Shown piece by piece: positions 63,353-64,000 of a stretch of DNA of 64,000 bases (positions are counted from its first letter, which is position 1; every line of letters begins with the position of its first letter). The stretch spans positions 29,251 through 93,250 of the forward strand of contig NZ_JABBGF010000005.1 in the NCBI RefSeq assembly GCF_012927265.1. The letters are read 5' to 3'. The stretch is from Chryseobacterium cheonjiense. GTDB taxonomy: Bacteria; Bacteroidota; Bacteroidia; Flavobacteriales; Weeksellaceae. The position numbers were made by a program, and so were the translations under genes. Under the pieces are notes generated by a model. The model searched no databases. It was not told the origin of the DNA and saw nothing but the letters and a program-made list of their open reading frames with translations.

Positions 63353-63735
63353 TCAGGTAAAATTTGATGATCTTATACAGAAATTTTTAGCAACCTTAAT
63401 TTTTACGATACAAGTGTAAGCAATTACTTGCTACAGAAAACTGCGAATTTTACATAACCAAATTATTTAGATTAAGCCCGTGTCTCTATAACTGATACAG
63501 GCTAAGTCTTTCTGGATTGTCGGGTTCTTCGCAGTACCTCTCTTACTGTATACTTAGTTCTGCACTTTCTTTTTTTGGGATAGTTTCCAACCTTTTTTAG
63601 AAACAGTATCTTAATAAAACAAGTACACAACAGCCTTTAAGGCAAATTAAAAGCGGTACGAAAATTATGGGGTTTTTACGGATGGTTTTATAAACATCGA
63701 AAAAATTATCTTCGCAACTTTAATTAACATCAAAT
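63353..63735. other. Intergenic region without a recognised feature
   Basis: The 383 bp between the frameshifted gene and the edge gene show no convincing coding frame or RNA gene. A TATCTTCG element, near the TAnnTTTG consensus, lies shortly before the next start codon. Confidence 0.4.
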
Positions 63736-64000
63736 ATGAATAAAATTTATTCCGGGGCAATTTTCTTATGCTCCGTTTTGGGAATTTCTGCCCAGGAAGT
63801 AGTCTGGCAGAAAGACATTCCCTCTTCCACGCAGGAGTTTCTCTCGCAAATTACCCCAACCATTGATCAGCAATATTTAATTTCGGGAAGTTCTATTGTT
63901 CCTTCTAAAGATTCTGGAAACGGACAAAACAGGGGGTATGACCTTCGTTTGATGAAGCTTAACCAGCAGGGAGAGACCGTTTGGGAAAAATATTTCTCAG
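63736..64000 (+). CDS. Secreted repeat protein, N-terminal part (cut by window edge)
   Basis: The first 88 residues only. A signal peptide (MNKIYSGAIFLCSVLGISAQ) precedes VVWQKDIPSSTQEFLSQI and YDLRLMKLNQQGETVWEK. This is the start of the delta-60-type repeat domain (LxKLNxxGexxWxK) seen in large flavobacterial secreted proteins, some of which end in RHS repeats or a T9SS sorting signal. What lies further on is outside the window. Confidence 0.75.
   Translation, partial: MNKIYSGAIFLCSVLGISAQEVVWQKDIPSSTQEFLSQITPTIDQQYLISGSSIVPSKDSGNGQNRGYDLRLMKLNQQGETVWEKYFS

Overview
This window looks like a chromosomal segment of a Chryseobacterium-like flavobacterium (Bacteroidota, Weeksellaceae). The evidence is low GC with AT-rich spacers, Bacteroidota promoters (TTTG or TTG about 19-21 nt upstream of TAnnTTTG, for example before queA, bglX, the pirin gene and a ring-cleaving dioxygenase), a GLPGLI-family protein, a CPA1 antiporter next to a Crp-like regulator, DUF6526, many small lipoproteins, and the start of a secreted protein at the right edge. 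No rRNA, tRNA, CRISPR array or complete insertion sequence was seen.

Layout. 1-8.7 kb holds housekeeping and repair genes: queA, an AIM24-family protein, a uracil/hypoxanthine-DNA-glycosylase-like gene overlapping a small secreted protein, an S9 peptidase, a holin-like membrane protein, a thioesterase and topB. 8.7-18.1 kb is a stress block rich in repeats: a 21-nt periodic array, a pirin, five copies of a ~310-bp repeat bracketing a crp/antiporter block, then a minus-strand run of two ring-cleaving dioxygenases, an N-acetyltransferase, an esterase and a cupin that resembles an MhqO/MhqD quinone-detoxification set. The pirin gene and the first dioxygenase share an identical operator-like motif at identical distance from their -7 boxes. 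18.3-21.2 kb is metNIQ, preceded by a 32-codon sulfur-amino-acid-rich leader peptide and an intrinsic terminator, which looks like transcription attenuation. 21.4-28.4 kb carries a GH3 glucosidase, a Fic protein with a palindromic operator, a phosphoesterase, an MFS exporter divergent from an Lrp regulator, and a NarL-type response regulator.

28.4-33.4 kb is the least ordinary part: a frameshifted two-component propeller sensor kinase convergent with the response regulator, then 1.1 kb with no long gene but several strong hairpins, tiny reading frames and a terminator, then an orphan helix-turn-helix gene. 33.6-46.8 kb holds a CPA2 antiporter, Hsp20, a Tet(X)-like flavin monooxygenase with an AraC regulator, a SnoaL-like protein, another AraC regulator, a 1116-residue hybrid kinase, mnmE and an aminopeptidase P. 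A 53-bp GC-rich palindrome and decayed small genes lie in the spacers. 47-64 kb holds a membrane protein, a GLPGLI protein, topoisomerase IB, proline catabolism (pruA), small lipoproteins, a thioredoxin-fold protein, fabH, corA, a patatin with an internal membrane hairpin, a run of small unknown genes, DNA-3-methyladenine glycosylase I, a vWA protein, a second 21-nt array, a frameshifted hypothetical gene and a truncated secreted protein.

Functional threads are electrophile/quinone stress (pirin, dioxygenases, esterase, cupin), methionine uptake under attenuation control, base-damage repair (two glycosylases), and environmental sensing (two large kinases, several one-component regulators).
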